Assembly (NCBI GenBank): GCA_050180895.1
Contig: JBFXDS010000009.1
Coordinates: forward strand, 112,438-176,437
DNA from: JBGPEQ01 sp050180895
GTDB taxonomy: Bacteria > Pseudomonadota > Alphaproteobacteria > Dongiales > Dongiaceae
Reading direction: 5' to 3'
DNA length: 64,000 nt
Part shown: piece by piece, positions 32,896 to 44,768 of the stretch
Layout of the letters: each line of letters opens with the position of its first letter
Position numbering within the stretch: position 1 is the stretch's first letter
Program-made: the position numbers and the translations under genes
Notes under the pieces: model-generated
Database searches by the model: none
Told to the model about the DNA's origin: nothing
What the model saw: the letters and a program-made list of their open reading frames with translations, nothing else

Positions 32896-34605
32896 ATGAC
32901 ACTCAATGGATGGCTTCAGATCGCGCTCTTCGCCGCGATCGTGGTGCTGCTGGCAAAGCCATTCGGCGGCTTCATGACCCGCGTCTTCGCCGGCGAGCGG
33001 ACCTGGCTGACGCCCGTGCTGCGGCCGGTCGAGCGGGGCTGCTACCGTCTGGCGGGCGTCGACGACCAAGCGGACCAGCATTGGACCGACTATGCGGTCG
33101 CCATGCTGCTGTTCAACCTGGCGGGCTTCCTGTTGCTGTACCTGTTGCAGCGGCTGCAGGGCGCGCTGCCGCTCAATCCGCAGGGCCTGCCCGGCGTTCC
33201 GGCCGACCTCGCCTTCAACACCGCCGTCAGCTTCGTCACCAACACGAACTGGCAGTCCTATGGCGGCGAGACGACCATGAGCTATCTGACGCAGATGCTC
33301 GGGCTCGCCGTGCAGAACTTCGTCTCGGCGGCGACCGGCATCGCGCTCGCGATCGCGCTGATCCGCGGCTTCGCCCGCCGGTCGATGCAGGGGATCGGCA
33401 ACTTCTGGGTCGACCTCACGCGCTGCACGCTCTACGTCCTGCTGCCGATCTCGTTCGTCGCGGCGCTGTTCCTGGTCTGGCAGGGCATGCCGCAGAACTT
33501 CAGCGCCTATGTCGAGGCGACGACAGTCGAGGGGGCCAGGCAGATGATCGCGCAAGGGCCGGTCGCCTCGCAGGTCGCCATCAAGGTGCTGGGCACCAAC
33601 GGCGGCGGCTTCTTCAACGCCAATGCCGCGCATCCCTACGAGAACCCGACGGCGCTGAGCAACCTGGTGCAGATGGTGCTGATCTTCGCGATCGGCGCCG
33701 GCCTCACCAACGTGTTCGGCCGCATGGTCGGCGACCAGCGCCAGGGCTGGGCGGTGTTCGCCGCCATGGGCGTCCTGTTCCTGGCCGGCGTGACGATCGC
33801 CTATTGGGCCGAAGCCGCGGGCAACCCGGCGTTCGCCGCCTACGGCGTCGATCCGGCGGCGGGCAACATGGAGGGCAAGGAGGTCCGCTTCGGCATCGCC
33901 AACTCAGCATTGTTTGCCACGGTGACGACCGATGCCTCCTGCGGCGCCGTCAACAGCATGCATGACAGCTTCATGCCGCTCGGCGGCATGGTGCCGCTGG
34001 TCAACATGATGCTGGGCGAGGTCATTATCGGCGGCGTCGGCGCGGGCCTGTACGGCATGCTGCTGATGGCCGTCATCGCCGTCTTCATCGCCGGCCTGAT
34101 GGTCGGCCGCACGCCGGAATATGTCGGCAAGAAGATCGAGGCGCGCGAAGTCAAGATGACCATGCTCGCGATCCTGGTCCTGTCGCTGTCAATTCTCGGT
34201 TTCACCGCGATCGCCAGCGTGACGTCGGGCGGGTTGGCCGGATTGTTGAACGCCGGTCCGCACGGCTTCACGGAGATGCTCTATGCCTACACCTCGGGCA
34301 CCGGCAATAACGGCAGCGCCTTTGCCGGCCTGACCGCAAATTCGCTCTTCTACAACCCGACCCTGGGGCTTGCCATGCTGATCGGCCGCTTCGCCATGAT
34401 CGTGCCGATGCTGGCAGTGGCCGGTTCGCTGGCGGCCAAGAAGCAGGTGCCGCCGTCGACCGGGACGTTCCCGACCCATACCGGCCTCTTCGTCGGCCTG
34501 CTGATCGGCGTGGTGCTGATCGTCGGCGGCCTGACCTACTTCCCCGCCGTGTCGCTCGGGCCGATCGTCGAACACGTGGCTATGCAGGCCGGTACGCTGT
34601 TCTAA
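32896..34605 (+). CDS. kdpA: Potassium-transporting ATPase subunit A
   Basis: 569 residues, the normal length, with about ten membrane helices. It is the K+-selective channel-like subunit. The four pore-loop signatures are visible: NTAVSFVTNTNWQSYGGET, VLGTNGGGFFNANAAHPYENPT, the TTDASCGAVNSMHD segment, and SGTGNNGSAFAGLTANS. Part of the high-affinity K+ pump used when external potassium is low. RBS GGAG lies before the ATG. Confidence 0.97.
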   Translation: MTLNGWLQIALFAAIVVLLAKPFGGFMTRVFAGERTWLTPVLRPVERGCYRLAGVDDQADQHWTDYAVAMLLFNLAGFLLLYLLQRLQGALPLNPQGLPGVPADLAFNTAVSFVTNTNWQSYGGETTMSYLTQMLGLAVQNFVSAATGIALAIALIRGFARRSMQGIGNFWVDLTRCTLYVLLPISFVAALFLVWQGMPQNFSAYVEATTVEGARQMIAQGPVASQVAIKVLGTNGGGFFNANAAHPYENPTALSNLVQMVLIFAIGAGLTNVFGRMVGDQRQGWAVFAAMGVLFLAGVTIAYWAEAAGNPAFAAYGVDPAAGNMEGKEVRFGIANSALFATVTTDASCGAVNSMHDSFMPLGGMVPLVNMMLGEVIIGGVGAGLYGMLLMAVIAVFIAGLMVGRTPEYVGKKIEAREVKMTMLAILVLSLSILGFTAIASVTSGGLAGLLNAGPHGFTEMLYAYTSGTGNNGSAFAGLTANSLFYNPTLGLAMLIGRFAMIVPMLAVAGSLAAKKQVPPSTGTFPTHTGLFVGLLIGVVLIVGGLTYFPAVSLGPIVEHVAMQAGTLF

Positions 34606-34619
34606 CAGGTGACATTGCA

Positions 34620-36686
<2,067 letters not shown>

Positions 36687-36702
36687 GCGATGCAAGGAGG
36701 GA

Positions 36703-36806
36703 CCCTTACCCTAGCCCTCTCCCGCAAGCGGGAGAGGGGACGCGATCGAGACGCTGCTCAGACCGAGTCCCCTCTCCCACAAAGTGGGAGAGGGCTAGGG
36801 TGAGGG
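36703..36806. repeat. Nested inverted repeats between kdpB and kdpC
   Basis: The outer arms (36703-36723 and 36786-36806) match closely in inverted order (CCCTTACCCTAGCCCTCTCC against GGAGAGGGCTAGGGTGAGGG). Inside are two self-contained hairpins, CCCTCTCCCGC with GCGGGAGAGGG (36715-36739) and CCCCTCTCCCAC with GTGGGAGAGGG. It is a typical interspersed REP/BIME element, placed inside the operon. Confidence 0.85.
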
Positions 36807-36841
36807 TTGTGCAATCGATCGGATAGGAATTGGAGAGAATC

Positions 36842-37408
36842 ATGCGTCAGCAATTGCGGCCTGCCCTGGTGATGATCGTGGTGCTCACGGTCCTGACGGG
36901 GGTGATCTATCCGCTGGCGGTCACGGGCGTGGCGCAGATCGCCTTCCCCCATCAGGCCAACGGCAGCCTGATCGAACGCAACGGCACGGTCATCGGCTCG
37001 GACCTGATCGCGCAGGGCTTCGCGGGCGACCGCTACTTCCACCCGCGGCCATCGGCCGCCGGCGCCGGATATGACGCCGGCGCCTCCAGCGGATCCAACC
37101 TGGGGCCGACGAGCCGGACGCTCGTCGAGCGGGTCGAGGGCGACGCGGAGACGCTCAAGGCGCAGAACGGCGCGCCGATCCCGGCCGACCTGGTGACGAC
37201 ATCCGGCAGCGGCCTCGATCCGGACATCTCGCCGGCCGCCGCCGCCTTCCAGGTGCCGCGCGTGGCCAAGGCGCGAGGCATGCCCGAGGACAAGGTCCGG
37301 GAGCTGGTCGCGGCGCATACCGAAGGCCGCACCCTCGGCATCCTCGGCGAGCCGCGCGTGAACGTCCTGCGGCTCAACCTGGCGCTCGACGCAGCAAGCG
37401 GCGGCTGA
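36842..37408 (+). CDS. kdpC: Potassium-transporting ATPase subunit C
   Basis: 188 residues with one N-terminal membrane helix (ALVMIVVLTVLTGVIYPLAVTG) and a periplasmic domain containing FHPRPSAAGAGYDAGASSGSNLGPTS, typical of KdpC. It stabilises the A-B assembly and helps nucleotide binding. ATG at 36842 has TTGGAGAG at the right distance; the TTG at 36830 is less likely. Separated from kdpB by the 155-bp repeat-bearing gap. Confidence 0.96.
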   Translation: MRQQLRPALVMIVVLTVLTGVIYPLAVTGVAQIAFPHQANGSLIERNGTVIGSDLIAQGFAGDRYFHPRPSAAGAGYDAGASSGSNLGPTSRTLVERVEGDAETLKAQNGAPIPADLVTTSGSGLDPDISPAAAAFQVPRVAKARGMPEDKVRELVAAHTEGRTLGILGEPRVNVLRLNLALDAASGG

Positions 37409-37443
37409 TGGCCGGTGTGGCGGACGTCGTATAGACTTCCGGC

Positions 37444-40152
37444 ATGGCAGATGCGGGTTCCGCGCAACGCGACACGCGACCCTCGCCCGAGGCGCTGCTG
37501 GCCGAGGCCGCCCGCGAGGGTCGCGGCAAGCTGAAGATCTTCCTCGGCGCCGCGCCCGGCGTCGGCAAGACCTACGAGATGCTGCAGTCGGCCCGCAGGC
37601 GGAAGACCGAAGGCGTCGACGTCGTCATCGGCGTGGTCGAGACCCACGGCCGCCAGGAAACGGAGGCGCTGCTCGACGGTCTCGAGGCCGTGCCGTGCCG
37701 CCGCCTCACCTATGAGGGCCGCACCCTCTCGGAGATGGACATCGACGCCATCCTGGCGCGGCGGCCGCAGCTCGTGCTCGTCGACGAGCTCGCGCATACC
37801 AACGCGCCGGGCAGCCGGCACCCGAAGCGCTATCTCGACGTGCAGGAACTGCTGGCGGCCGGCATCGACGTCTACACGACGGTCAACATCCAGCATGTCG
37901 AGAGCCTGAACGACATCGTCGCGCAGATCACGCATGTGCGCGTGCGCGAGACCGTGCCGGACCAGATCGTCGACCAGGCCGAGGTCGAGGTCATCGACCT
38001 GACGCCGGACGACCTGATCCAGCGCCTGCGCGAGGGCAAGGTCTATGTGCCCGACCAGGCCGAGCGGGCGCTCAAGCACTATTTCTCGCCCGGCAACCTC
38101 ACGGCGCTGCGCGAGCTGGCGCTGCGGCGGGCCGCCGAGCGCGTCGACGAGCAGATGGTCAGCTACATGCAGGCGCACGCCATCAGCGGACCTTGGCCGG
38201 CGGGCGAGCGCGTGCTCGTCTGCGTCAACGAAGGCCCGGAGGTCGGCCAGCTCGTGCGCTACGCCAAGCGCGTCGCCGACCGGCTGCGCGGCCCGTGGAC
38301 GGCGCTCCACGTCGAGACCGGGCGCGACCAGCGTCTCGGCGAAGCCGCGCGCGACCGCATCTCCGAGGCGCTGCGCCTGGCCGAGCGGCTCGGCGCCGAT
38401 GCGATCACGATTCCCGGCCACCGCGTCGCCGACGACCTGCTGGCCTATGCGCGCGAGAATAACGCCACGCAGATCATCATCGGCCAGTCGCTGCGCTCGC
38501 GCTGGTTCGAGCTGCTGCACGGCTCGGTCGTGCGCGAGCTCCTGCGCAACGCCGGCAGCATCAGCGTCCACGTGATCGCCGGCGAGCAGGATCGCGCCGA
38601 GCGGGCACGGGCGAGCCCACTGCCGGCCGTCGCGTCGGTCGAGCCGCTGGGCTATGCCGCCAGCGTCGGCTTCGTCGGCCTGGCGCTGGGGCTGGCGCTG
38701 CTGATCGACCGCTATGTCGACCTCGAGAACATCTCGCTGGTCTTCCTGGCCGCGGTGCTGGCGAGCGCCGTCCGGTTCGGCCTCGGCCCCTCGATCTGCG
38801 CCGTGCTGCTGAGCGTGCTCTGCTACAACTTCTTCTTCCTGCCGCCGCTCTATACCTTCACGATCGCCAACCCGCAGAACGTCGTCGCGCTGTTCTTCTT
38901 CCTCATCGTCGCCGTCATGACGAGCAGCCTGACGGCGCGGACGCGCACCCAGGCGGCGATCGCGCAGCGCCAGGCGCGCATGACCGCCGAGCTCCACGGC
39001 TTCAGCAAGAAGCTGGCCGGCATCGCCAAGCTCGACGACCTGCTGTGGGCGACGGCGCACCAGATCGCGACGATGCTCAAAGTGGAGGTCGTGATCCTGA
39101 TACCGGAGGGCGACGGCATCGCCGTGCGCGCCGGATTCCCGCCGGAGGACCAGCTCGACGAGGCCGACCTGGCGGCGGCGAAATGGTGCTGGGACCACAA
39201 CCAGCCGGCCGGCCGCGGCGCCGACACGCTGCCGGGCGCGCGGCGGCTGTTCCTGCCGCTGCGGACGGGGCGCGGGCCGGTCGGCGTGCTCGGCATCAAC
39301 CGGCGGACCCCGGGACCGCTGTTCGCGCCGGACGAGCGGCGGCTGCTCGACGCGCTGGCCGATCAGGCGGCGGTGGCGGTCGAGCGCACCCAACTCGCCG
39401 CGGACATCGACGAGGCGCGCGTGCTGGCGGAGACGGAGCGCCTGCGCGCGGCGCTGCTCACCTCGGTCTCGCACGACCTGCGCACGCCGCTCGCCTCGAT
39501 CATCGGCACGATCACCAGCCTGCGCAGCTTCGGCAAGCTCTACGACGAGGCGACGCGCGACGAGATGCTGGCGACGGCGCAGGAGGAAGGCGAGCGCCTC
39601 AACCGCTTCGTCGCCAACTTGCTGGACATGACGCGGCTCGATGCGGGCACGGTCGAGGTGCGGCGCGAGATGCTGGATTTGAGCGACGTCGTCGGCGCGG
39701 CGCTGCAGCGCTGCGGCAAGATCCTCGCCGGCCACAAGATGACGGTGGCGCTGGCCGACGACCTGCCGATGCTGCCGCTGGACTTCCTGCTGTTCGAGCA
39801 GGTGCTGGTGAACCTGCTGGACAACGCCGCCAAATATGCGCCGGCGGGCTCGGCGATCGACATCAGCGGCCGGCGCGAGGGAGCGGAGGCGGTCATCGAG
39901 GTACGCGACGAAGGGTCGGGCATCCCGCCCGGCGACCTCGAGCGCATCTTCGACAAGTTCTACCGCGTCCACGGCGGCGACCGGCAGCGCGCCGGGACCG
40001 GCCTCGGCCTCGCCATCTGCCGGGGATTCGTCGAGGCCCATGGCGGCCGCATCGCCGCCGCGAACCGGCCCGACCGCAGCGGCGCGGTCTTCACCATCCG
40101 CGTCCCGGTCGAGGCGGCGGGCGCGGCGGACGAGGCCCGCGCCGATGGCTAG
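37444..40152 (+). CDS. kdpD: Sensor histidine kinase KdpD
   Basis: 902 residues with the full KdpD architecture: N-terminal KdpD domain with Walker A IFLGAAPGVGKTYEML and DIDAILARRPQLVLVDELAHTNAPGSRH, a USP-like domain (around residues 250-370), four membrane helices (about 400-500), a GAF-like region, the phosphoacceptor His in TSVSHDLRTPLASI, and an ATPase domain (LLDNAAKYAP, EGSGIP-like DEGSGIPPGD, GTGLGLAIC). It senses potassium limitation or turgor and phosphorylates KdpE. It overlaps kdpE by 8 nt. Confidence 0.96.
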   Translation: MADAGSAQRDTRPSPEALLAEAAREGRGKLKIFLGAAPGVGKTYEMLQSARRRKTEGVDVVIGVVETHGRQETEALLDGLEAVPCRRLTYEGRTLSEMDIDAILARRPQLVLVDELAHTNAPGSRHPKRYLDVQELLAAGIDVYTTVNIQHVESLNDIVAQITHVRVRETVPDQIVDQAEVEVIDLTPDDLIQRLREGKVYVPDQAERALKHYFSPGNLTALRELALRRAAERVDEQMVSYMQAHAISGPWPAGERVLVCVNEGPEVGQLVRYAKRVADRLRGPWTALHVETGRDQRLGEAARDRISEALRLAERLGADAITIPGHRVADDLLAYARENNATQIIIGQSLRSRWFELLHGSVVRELLRNAGSISVHVIAGEQDRAERARASPLPAVASVEPLGYAASVGFVGLALGLALLIDRYVDLENISLVFLAAVLASAVRFGLGPSICAVLLSVLCYNFFFLPPLYTFTIANPQNVVALFFFLIVAVMTSSLTARTRTQAAIAQRQARMTAELHGFSKKLAGIAKLDDLLWATAHQIATMLKVEVVILIPEGDGIAVRAGFPPEDQLDEADLAAAKWCWDHNQPAGRGADTLPGARRLFLPLRTGRGPVGVLGINRRTPGPLFAPDERRLLDALADQAAVAVERTQLAADIDEARVLAETERLRAALLTSVSHDLRTPLASIIGTITSLRSFGKLYDEATRDEMLATAQEEGERLNRFVANLLDMTRLDAGTVEVRREMLDLSDVVGAALQRCGKILAGHKMTVALADDLPMLPLDFLLFEQVLVNLLDNAAKYAPAGSAIDISGRREGAEAVIEVRDEGSGIPPGDLERIFDKFYRVHGGDRQRAGTGLGLAICRGFVEAHGGRIAAANRPDRSGAVFTIRVPVEAAGAADEARADG

Positions 40153-40837
40153 CGCGCCCTGCGTCCTCATCGTCGACGACGAGCCGCCGATCCGGCGGCT
40201 GCTGCGCAACACCTTGGCGGTGCAGGGTTACCGCATCCTCGAGGCCGCCACCGGCGCCGAGGCGCTGGAGCAGGCGCGGCGCGGCAAGCCGGACCTCGTG
40301 ATCCTCGATCTCGGCCTGCCGGACATCGACGGCATCGAGATCATCCGCCGCCTGCGCGCGGGCTCGCAGGTGCCGATCGTCGTGCTGTCGAGCCGCGGCG
40401 ACGAGAAGGGCAAGGTGGCCGCGCTCGACCTCGGCGCCGACGACTACGTCACCAAGCCGTTCGGCGTCGACGAGCTGATGGCCCGCATCCGCGCGGCGCT
40501 GCGCCACCGCCTGCAGCAGCAGGGCGCGGCGCCGGCGTTCCGCTCCGGCGACCTCGCGGTCGATCTCGTGCATCGGCGGGTGGGCGTCGGCGGCCGCGAG
40601 GTGCATCTGTCGCCGAAGGAGTACGACATCCTCCGGCAGTTCGTCCTGCATGCCGGCAAGGTGCTGACGCACCGCCACCTGCTGCGCGAGGTGTGGGGCG
40701 GCGCCGACAGCGCCGACGTGCAGGCGCTGCGGGTCTTCATCCGGCAGCTGCGGCAGAAGCTCGAGGCCGACCCCGAGCAACCGCGGCACATCCTGACCGA
40801 GCCGGGCGTCGGCTATCGGCTGCAGCTGCAGGAGTGA
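40145..40837 (+). CDS. kdpE: Response regulator KdpE
   Basis: 230 residues, OmpR/PhoB type. Receiver domain with VLIVDDEPPIRRLL, the phosphoacceptor in LVILDLGLPDIDG and the Lys in DDYVTKPFG; a C-terminal winged helix with EVHLSPKEYDILRQF and ADVQALRVFIRQLRQKLE. It activates kdp transcription in the family. The ATG at 40145 lies inside the kdpD stop region (ATGGCTAG). The mscS-like gene ends 18 bp downstream on the other strand. Confidence 0.95.
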   Translation: MASAPCVLIVDDEPPIRRLLRNTLAVQGYRILEAATGAEALEQARRGKPDLVILDLGLPDIDGIEIIRRLRAGSQVPIVVLSSRGDEKGKVAALDLGADDYVTKPFGVDELMARIRAALRHRLQQQGAAPAFRSGDLAVDLVHRRVGVGGREVHLSPKEYDILRQFVLHAGKVLTHRHLLREVWGGADSADVQALRVFIRQLRQKLEADPEQPRHILTEPGVGYRLQLQE

Positions 40838-40855
40838 GGCGGCGGACGGCGGCGC

Positions 40856-41659
40856 TCAGGCGACGCGATGCACGAAATGCGCCTCGGGGACCGGATAGGC
40901 GGCGCCGGCGAAGGTCTTGCGGATCGCCTCGTTGGTGTCGAAGTACACCTGCCAGTAGTGCGCGTTGTTGCAGTAGGGCCGCACCGCCAGCAGCGGTCCG
41001 CGCTCGTTAAAGGCGAGGATCTCGACGTCCGGCGGCGGCGTCTCCAGCACGTTCGGGATCTGGGCCAGCGCCGGCTTGAGGCGCGCGATGGCGTCATCGG
41101 GATCGACGGCGTGGGCGAGCTGGGCCAGCAGCTCGACGCGGCGGTAGGGGTTGGTCGAATAGTTCTTGATGTTGTCGGCGAAGACCTTGGCGTTGCCGAT
41201 GATCGTCATGACGTTGTCGGGCGTGTTGATGCTGGTGGTGAAGAGGCCGATCTCCTCGACCGTCCCCTCGACGCCGGCGGCGTTGATGTAGTCGCCGACC
41301 TTGAAGGGGCGGAACATCAGCAGGAAGGCGCCGGCGGCGAAGTTGGACAGCAGGCCCGCCCAGGCGGCGCCGATGGCGATGCCGACCGCGGCGATGAGCG
41401 CGGCGAAGCTCGTCGTCTCCAGGCCGAAATAGCCGAGGATGGCGACGACGAGGACGATGTTCAGCGCGATGGTCAGGAACGAGACGAGGTAGCGGATCAG
41501 CGTCGGCTCGACCTTCTGCCGCGTCATGCCGGCCGACAGCAGCCGCATGGCGAACGCGATCAGCCAGCGGCCGATCGCCCAGACGAGGATGGCGCCGGCG
41601 ATCTTGAGGCCGATGCTCACGAGAAGGGCCGACCAATACCCGATATCGACGTTTTCCAT
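40856..41659 (-). CDS. MscS-family mechanosensitive ion channel
   Basis: 267 residues, a small MscS-type channel. Three membrane helices, the pore helix AALIAAVGIAIGAAWAGLLSNFAAGAFLLMFRPFKVGDYI being the most typical part, and a beta-rich cytosolic domain (VEGTVEEIGLFTTSINTPDNVMTIIGNAKV). It releases osmolytes on hypo-osmotic shock. Convergent with the kdp operon, so genes for potassium uptake and turgor release lie end to end. Confidence 0.92.
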   Translation of the reverse strand: MENVDIGYWSALLVSIGLKIAGAILVWAIGRWLIAFAMRLLSAGMTRQKVEPTLIRYLVSFLTIALNIVLVVAILGYFGLETTSFAALIAAVGIAIGAAWAGLLSNFAAGAFLLMFRPFKVGDYINAAGVEGTVEEIGLFTTSINTPDNVMTIIGNAKVFADNIKNYSTNPYRRVELLAQLAHAVDPDDAIARLKPALAQIPNVLETPPPDVEILAFNERGPLLAVRPYCNNAHYWQVYFDTNEAIRKTFAGAAYPVPEAHFVHRVA

Positions 41660-41775
41660 GGTCCTTCAGCTCCTAAGTCGCTTTCCGGCGCGCCGCGCGG
41701 GGATCGGCGCGACACGGTCAGCAGACAAACTACCTAACGGCCATGCGGGATTCCAGTGGTCGGTCGGCGACGTGC

Positions 41776-43074
41776 CTAGGATGTCGGTCCGGCGCCCGTC
41801 TGCAGCGCAGATCCGGGACTGCGGTGCGCCACCACATCCGGTCCGCGCTGACTTTGCGCCGGCACGACCTCGATCCCATGGAAGCCGGGCGGCGCCTTCT
41901 CCCAGGGGTAGCCCTTGACGGCCATGTCGTAGCCGACCTGGAACAGCTCCTTCATGTAGGCCGTGTCGAACGGCTCCGCGAGCTTGGTGGTGAAGCTCCG
42001 GGGAATGTAGGCGAGGTTGAAGTCGACTCCGTCGCGCTCGGCGGTGAGGTAGATCCGATAGAGGTCGCCGACGCCCTGCGTCTGGATCAAGGAGGAGACG
42101 GCGCGGCCGACGATGCTGAGGGTGTTCCGCTCGACCTGGGCCCAGTCCGGGTCGAGCCGCGCGTTGCGGAGGACATAGAGATGCCGCTCGCGCCGGATGC
42201 CTGATTTGCTCAGATCGAGCGAGGGCGGATAGACGAAGACCTGCGCGCTGGCGCCGCCGTCCACATGCATCTCCTGATAGGCCTTGCCGTCGATGTCGAC
42301 GTCGATCATGACCGGCGGAAAGGCGCCGGGAATGGCGGCGGAGGCGAGCAGGATGTCGTGGACGAGATCGAGCCGTTTCGGATTGTCGCTCTCGGCGATG
42401 GCGCCGATGTTCCAGATCACCGGCCGGCGGGCATCGAGGTTGGTCGTGCCGATCAGCAGGATGCGGCCCTTCCGGTACTCGGCGGCGATGGCATCGAGCA
42501 TCGCCTGGTCGAAATGCCGGGCGATGGTGGCGCGCAACGGCGCATTGTCGGCCATGGCGTCCTGGGTGAAGGCGGCGATGTAGCCGCGGACCTCCAGCAC
42601 GTCCTTGGCGCTGATGTTGGTATAGACCTCCTTCAGCTTGTCGTCATAGGCGGAGCCGAGGAAGGCGAAGGGAGCGGTGAGCGCCCCGGTGCTGATGCCG
42701 GTGACGAGCTTGAAGGTCGGCCGGGTGCCCGCCGCCGTCCAGCCGACGAGCAGGCCGGCGCCGAACGCCCCGTTCTCGCCGCCGCCGGAAATGGCGAGAT
42801 AGTCCGCCGGCGGCAGCGGCCCCTGATGGCCGAACTCGGCCAGATAGGCCTGCTCGCGGCGGAGGGCCTCCTCCCCGCCCTTGACCATGCCGGCGATATC
42901 GGTCGAGTCCGCCCAAAAACGGATGTCCGACATGCCCATGACGGTCGGCCGGTCCTCCAGATCGACCGGCACCGCCTCCGAACGGATGAGCGGCCCGCAG
43001 GCCGCCGCCAGCAGGCCGGCAACGAGGACAATGACGCGAGGGCCAACGCCCCGCCAATCCGCGCAGTACCGCAT
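41776..43074 (-). CDS. Patatin-like phospholipase, predicted lipoprotein
   Basis: About 432 residues. The N-terminus from ATG 43074 has a lipobox (VAGLLAAACGPL, Cys26), so it is probably anchored in a membrane. Patatin elements are all present: oxyanion loop ISGGGENGAFGAGLL, nucleophile GISTG, and the dyad Asp in HVDGGASAQ. It likely hydrolyses phospholipid or lipid esters. GGGAG lies upstream of the start, and a palindrome of the ATTGGACC type is centred 73 bp upstream, which ties it to the genes of the 54-64 kb block. Confidence 0.9.
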   Translation of the reverse strand: MRYCADWRGVGPRVIVLVAGLLAAACGPLIRSEAVPVDLEDRPTVMGMSDIRFWADSTDIAGMVKGGEEALRREQAYLAEFGHQGPLPPADYLAISGGGENGAFGAGLLVGWTAAGTRPTFKLVTGISTGALTAPFAFLGSAYDDKLKEVYTNISAKDVLEVRGYIAAFTQDAMADNAPLRATIARHFDQAMLDAIAAEYRKGRILLIGTTNLDARRPVIWNIGAIAESDNPKRLDLVHDILLASAAIPGAFPPVMIDVDIDGKAYQEMHVDGGASAQVFVYPPSLDLSKSGIRRERHLYVLRNARLDPDWAQVERNTLSIVGRAVSSLIQTQGVGDLYRIYLTAERDGVDFNLAYIPRSFTTKLAEPFDTAYMKELFQVGYDMAVKGYPWEKAPPGFHGIEVVPAQSQRGPDVVAHRSPGSALQTGAGPTS

Positions 43075-43138
43075 CGTGTGATCTCCCCCGGCTGTCAGCC
43101 ACCGCCGTCTATCATGGACTGCTGCGCCGGCAAACAAC

Positions 43139-43156
43139 ATTGGACCTTGGGCCAAT
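43139..43156. promoter_or_regulatory. ATTGGACC palindrome, site a (patatin gene)
   Basis: ATTGGACCTTGGGCCAAT, one mismatch in symmetry from the six-copy consensus ATTGGACCWWGGTCCAAT. Centre 73 bp before the patatin start on the minus strand. Confidence 0.65.
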
Positions 43157-43178
43157 GGAGCCTGCCGGGCGCGTCGCC

Positions 43179-44441
43179 TCAGGGAGACGTGCTCGTCCGC
43201 ATATGAAGAGGCGGTTGAACACCGGCTCGCTCCTCCGGCGCGTGGGCGAGATCATGCGCGAAGATCGTCTGCAGCACGCGGAAGGGGCGGCGCCGCTTGA
43301 ACGCGGGCGGCCGCACGCTGACGCCGCGGGCGAACGCGAAGAGGGCGAACAGCACCGCCACGCCGGCCAGGTAGTGGAACAGGCCGCGGATGCCGAAGGC
43401 CGACATCACGCTCGCGCCGAGGAGCGGGCCGAGGGCGGAGCCGACCCCGGACATCAGGATGAGGCGGCCGCTCACGGAGACGGCGCGCTCGGCCGGCATG
43501 CGGTCGTTCGCGTGCGCCACGCAGACCGGATAGATGACCGACATGAAGCCGCCGAGGAGAAGCCATAGCGCGGGGAACCAGCGCGTGGGCCCGGCCGGCA
43601 CGACGACCCATGCCAGAGCGGCGAAGGCGAGCGCCACGGACCCGGCGACGACGCGGCGGTCGAAGCGGTCCGACAGCCTGCCGACGGGCACCTGCAGGAG
43701 CAGGCCGCCGAAGATCGCGAGCGCGATGTAGGAGGAGATCTGGAGCACGGACCGCCCGCTCGACTGGCCGTAGACCGGGACAAGGGCGTAGAAAGCGCCG
43801 GTGATGAGGCCGCCGGCCAAGCAGCCGGCGACGGCGACCGGCGCCGCCGCGGCGAGTTCGCCGGTCTTCAGGCGGGTGCTCGGGACGGGTAGCGGTTGCT
43901 CGGCCCGCGTCGTCGCGACCGCGGCCAGGGCGATGCAGAAGAGGATCGCCGCCAGGGCGAACAGCGTGAACTCCGCGGCCGGCGCCAGATTGAGCGCGAA
44001 CTGGCCGCCGGCGAAGGTGGCATAGGTGGCGACCATGTAGATCGCGAACACCTTGCCGCGTGTCGCCGGGGTTGATTTGGCGTTGAGCCAGCTCTCGGTG
44101 GCGACGAAGAGGCCGGCGCAGCCGAACCCGACGAGCGCCCGCAAGACCGCCCAGAAGGCCGGGTCGAAGTACAGGGGATGCGAGAGCACGGCGGCGGCGA
44201 CGATGCCCGCGAACGCGGCGAAGGCGCGGATGTGGCCGGCCCGCTCGATGAGCCGATGGCAGAGGACCGCCCCCGCCGTGTAGCCGGCGAAGTAGGCCGA
44301 GGTGACGATGCCCGTGACGACCGGCTCGACGGATGCGGCCGCGAGGCGGATGCCGATCAGGGTCCCGATATAGCCGTTGGCCAGCTGGATCAGGCTGATG
44401 CCGAGGATGAGCGAGCCGACGGCGGCGACGATGGCGGGCAT
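43179..44441 (-). CDS. MFS transporter (YcaD-like)
   Basis: 420 residues, about twelve membrane helices. The cytoplasmic loop RLSDRFDRRVVAGS between helices 8 and 9 and FVATESWLNAKSTPATRGKVFAIYM after helix 4 resemble the YcaD/CynX-like branch. Probably an efflux carrier; substrate unknown. AGGAAACGG stands before the ATG at 44441. The 327-bp region upstream holds its promoter. Confidence 0.88.
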   Translation of the reverse strand: MPAIVAAVGSLILGISLIQLANGYIGTLIGIRLAAASVEPVVTGIVTSAYFAGYTAGAVLCHRLIERAGHIRAFAAFAGIVAAAVLSHPLYFDPAFWAVLRALVGFGCAGLFVATESWLNAKSTPATRGKVFAIYMVATYATFAGGQFALNLAPAAEFTLFALAAILFCIALAAVATTRAEQPLPVPSTRLKTGELAAAAPVAVAGCLAGGLITGAFYALVPVYGQSSGRSVLQISSYIALAIFGGLLLQVPVGRLSDRFDRRVVAGSVALAFAALAWVVVPAGPTRWFPALWLLLGGFMSVIYPVCVAHANDRMPAERAVSVSGRLILMSGVGSALGPLLGASVMSAFGIRGLFHYLAGVAVLFALFAFARGVSVRPPAFKRRRPFRVLQTIFAHDLAHAPEERAGVQPPLHMRTSTSP

Positions 44442-44768
44442 GCCGTTTCCTCGCTCAGAATCCGCCGGCGGCGACAGGAACTTTTTTGGGTTTCACGCAA
44501 AAATTTCATGTGAAACATTGAGCGAACGCGGAGCGGCCCGCGATCCTGCAAACAACCCCACAGATCAAAAATTCTTTCATTCCAAACAAACACATAGCAC
44601 TGACCACTTTCTGCTCGATCCTGACGGGTTTCGGCGCGCTCGGCACCGACGGGAGCGCGATTTGGGGGCGGAACGCGCTCGCCCGGAAGCGCCGCGTTCG
44701 TGCGATCACGGCACAGGCTGCGGCGCGGGGAAGGGTCCACTGCGTAGGGAGGGCCCCTCGAATCATGC
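44442..44768. promoter_or_regulatory. Intergenic region with AT-rich promoter stretch before the MFS gene
   Basis: 327 bp without a gene. Near the MFS gene, 44480-44520 is AT-rich, with GTTTCAC (44490-44496) and GTGAAAC (44510-44516) forming an inverted repeat with a 13-bp spacer, a possible operator. The other half only follows the end of the ABC operon, and no clear terminator was seen. Confidence 0.5.

Noticed and set aside
37033..40212. 1059-residue open frame on the minus strand across kdpC-kdpD
   Set aside because: It is antisense to kdpD, which has all its domain motifs. The long frame is a product of high GC codon bias and has Arg/Asp/Glu-rich low-complexity sequence.
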